From Trichobilharzia regenti (lineage: Eukaryota > Platyhelminthes > Trematoda > Strigeidida > Schistosomatidae), in contig OX235262.1 in assembly GCA_944472135.2 (NCBI GenBank), forward strand, positions 60,174,440 to 60,238,439: 64,000 nucleotides of DNA, read 5' to 3'. The position numbers and the translations under genes are program-made. This document shows, one piece after another, positions 61,728 to 64,000 of the stretch (its first letter is position 1; each line of letters opens with the position of its first letter). The notes under the pieces are model-generated. The model searched no databases and was not told where the DNA came from. It saw only the letters and a list, made by a program, of their open reading frames with translations.

Positions 61728-62175
61728 CATGGAGGAGGCAAGTTTAGGCAGTTTATCCTTATTTCTCGAAAGTGGATTAGGGGTGATTGTGAAGAAACAA
61801 CCTACCTCTCCTGCATAATAAGCTATTTTCACTGCATTCTACAGGCACTATGTCATTGTTTCGTTGATGGTGTCACCGAGGAACTGCGGTTTTATGAATA
61901 GTGGTTTTTTTCGGAAATGCTGGCATACTGACTCTCCTAAGTGCTGAATTCATATTTCTCTCAATGTGCTTATCTGTATACCACCCAGTTCTTCTAAGTA
62001 ATTTTCAAATGATATTAGGCTCCTCATTGAGGTAGTCATTTGAATAGAATAATCTAGCACTATGAATCAGACACTTTACCAGGTTACCTTTACATTTAAA
62101 GGGTGCAAAACTCAAAAATGAGTGTACTGACTTGTTAATTAGTGGCCTGTTTGACACATGGGCTACCTTTTCGTG
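61728..62175 (-). pseudogene. Penelope-like element, linker fragment
   Basis: Full linker as in 26211-26670, inverted, without the deletion seen at 39851-40080. KLASSMC joins the K block; HEKVAHV abuts CR1. Confidence 0.8.
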
Positions 62176-62184
62176 CATCTACAT

Positions 62185-63357
62185 GTTGCATCTAATAAGT
62201 CATGTTTTCATTCTTAATTTTAATAAAATATGATCACAAATCGTATAAAATACAGTAATTTATTCATTAAATGTTTCAAACCATATGACTTTCATGCATC
62301 TAATAAAACTAAGAGAAAACATCACGGTGGTTGGCAACGTGCTCTTAAACAGACATCTTTATGTCGCACAACTATTCCTGTTATTGTCAGTACAAACTGC
62401 CGTTCACTTCCTAACAAAATTATGCATCTCCAGTCTCTCTTATCATCTGGTACTTATCACAATACGGCGATTGTTTCATTACAAGAAACATGGCTCCATG
62501 AACACTATGATGGCAATCTGGTTTCCTTAAATGGTTTTATATTGTTTAGACAAGATTGACTATGCTCCAGAGAGAAAAGAGTTGGAGGTGTTGCAACTGT
62601 CATACATTCTCAATGGTCAACTTCAAATAATGTATGTTTTTCTTTCTCTAGTGACTTTATTGATTGCATAACAGTCAAATGCCGTCAGAAAGACTTATCC
62701 AAGTTTAAATATGTCTTCATCTCAAACATTTATGTTACTCCTGGCTGTTTCGCCTCGGATCTATCTGATTTTATTGATGAATTCGCTGAATTCGCCGTTA
62801 CACATCTTGAAAACTCTTTATCAGTTGTCACTGGAGATTTCAATTGCTGCGATTGCTCTTTCCTTGTATCATTAGGTCATGTCAATATTGTTAAATTTCC
62901 TACTCGACTTGATAAAACTGTGGATCTGGTGTTTATTAATGATGAGGAAATATATGAAGCACGCAGACGTGCTCCTATAATGAACTCGGATCATTGTATT
63001 ATTCGGATATTACCTAAGATATACAGCAGATCTCACTTTAATATCCTCTCAAATCTGACCAGGAAAACACAGCAAAGGTGTTACTCACAGGAAAATGTGC
63101 TCAAACTAGGATGTATGCTAAATGACACAAACTGGGAACTTTTCAACGAACACACACTTGATGATACTATTTCCAATTTGACTGACTATCTTAAATTCTG
63201 CCTTGATATATGCTGTCCAAAACAGATACTTTTCAAAAGAATGGACCGTTTCTCTTCCCCTCATATCAAAAAGCTTCGAAGAGATAAAGAGAGGATGTAC
63301 AAGACAAAGAATAAATCTGGTCTTAGGAAGATAAACATCCAAATTAAATCTGAAATC
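62185..63357 (+). mobile_element. CR1-type element, 5' fragment
   Basis: First 1.17 kb of CR1 with the shared TGA stop and DEFAEF as in the 40 kb copy. It breaks after QIKSE and joins the PLE nuclease remnant, giving a spurious INS ending to the frame at 62920-63366. Confidence 0.9.
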
Positions 63358-63473
63358 AATTCTTAGCTCTATCTTAGCACACCTTGTAGATGGTTGGCAT
63401 AAGGTTCACGTTAATACGACATTTAAAGTTATGTATCGCATTCCTACTAATCTGAATTTCGCTTTGCGAGTTC
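63358..63473 (+). pseudogene. PLE GIY-YIG remnant, 116 bp, inverted joint
   Basis: Reads SILSSILAHLVDGWHKVHV then VNTTFKVMYRIPTNLNFALR on the plus strand, the reverse complement of about 24921-25035. Joined to L after LRV at a CTGAGATC junction. GGT to GGTTGG-type change gives Trp in DGWHKV. Confidence 0.8.
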
Positions 63474-64000
63474 TGAGATCTCTACACTGCTCACTGCCTT
63501 GTCCCTCTTCTCTTTCAATTCTACGTTGGAATCTTCAGGAAGATTTTGAAACCACAAGTGTTGAATTCTGTGTATGATTGAAGTGTATGTATGGGTATGT
63601 GTGTGTTTGTGTGTATGTGGCACGATTGAAGGTTGTTTTCTCACACTCTCGTTGCTACACTGCTTAAATCATTTTCCTCAGCATTTCACTGACGCGTGTG
63701 AATAAACCTGGGCGTTCACTTCGACTCATCGTATGCAAAAGAAATGCATGTTGTTGTGAGTTGTATCTTCACTTTGAATCAGTGTCTCTACCTTTCGCTC
63801 ATCATCGCTAATATTACTAGATTCACTTTGAACAGTATTGTGTATTCTGACACAGGTTGTCAAAGAGACATTCGGATACAATTAGATTCACTGAGAATTC
63901 GGAAATCGAAGTGGTTGACGTCGGCAACTGATAGTTGTGCATTCAGTCATTATTAAGAAAATATGCCTACTTTGACCAACCCTCATCCAGCTGATTGAGT
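63474..64000. mobile_element. Element L, internal part, cut by window end
   Basis: Matches 16166-16692 in the same orientation; lacks the left terminal inverted repeat and 0.7 kb of L. The exon-like frame is truncated here (63447-63644). Continues beyond the window. Confidence 0.85.

Noticed and set aside
1..64000. CRISPR array, bacterial operons, ribosome binding sites
   Set aside because: No short regularly spaced repeats and no bacterial gene organisation; content is eukaryotic retroelement DNA.

Overview
ORGANISM. This is eukaryotic, AT-rich, gene-poor, repeat-dominated DNA. Every protein-like segment I could place belongs to a retroelement: a CR1/Jockey-type non-LTR retrotransposon and a GIY-YIG-bearing Penelope-like element (PLE). 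That mix, the wording of the PLE C-terminus and the AT richness suggest a flatworm, most likely a schistosome-like trematode, in heterochromatin such as a sex chromosome or pericentromere. The organism and location are inference. I found no intact gene, rRNA, true tRNA, CRISPR or bacterial operon.

LAYOUT. The window is a megasatellite: about three units of a roughly 20.3 kb repeat (the complete one is 27060-47363), each containing a giant palindrome. An arm of 4.35 kb (4.93 kb in one unit), made of sub-blocks I and A, occurs seven times: R1 1-2682 (+, partial), R2 5220-9563 (-), R3 11124-13590 (+, truncated), R4 27060-31990 (+), R5 34528-39463 (-), R6 47364-51715 (+), R7 56986-61336 (-). Between A ends lies a 2537 bp spacer S, which carries an old 5' part of a PLE joined to a decayed CR1-like endonuclease. 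S occurs at 2683-5219 and 31991-34527, and twice, inverted, around a unique 0.6 kb segment at 51716-56985. Between I ends lies a core: K block with a hammerhead-like motif, PLE 3' part, CR1 in antisense, PLE palm fragment, a 2.16 kb element L with terminal inverted repeats, and the PLE GIY-YIG end. Cores are at 9564-11123 (strongly deleted), 13591-27059 (a 7.0 kb tandem duplication plus an inverted end piece), 39464-47363 (most regular) and 61337-64000 (rearranged, cut by the window end).

HOW IT FITS TOGETHER. All CR1 copies sit at the same place in the PLE, and every copy that covers the relevant positions has the same in-frame stops. The array therefore spread by segmental duplication, inversion and probably gene conversion after the elements died, not by retrotransposition. 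Breakpoints with short filler, a recombinant joint found in both orientations, and patchwork divergence suggest a locus under repeated inverted-repeat recombination. The items I rate most interesting are the nested palindromes, the PLE-linked hammerhead-like motif, a PLE copy lacking the CR1, and a short arm-encoded reading frame whose differences between diverged copies are all synonymous. Because the units are nearly identical and inverted, a misassembly must be excluded first.
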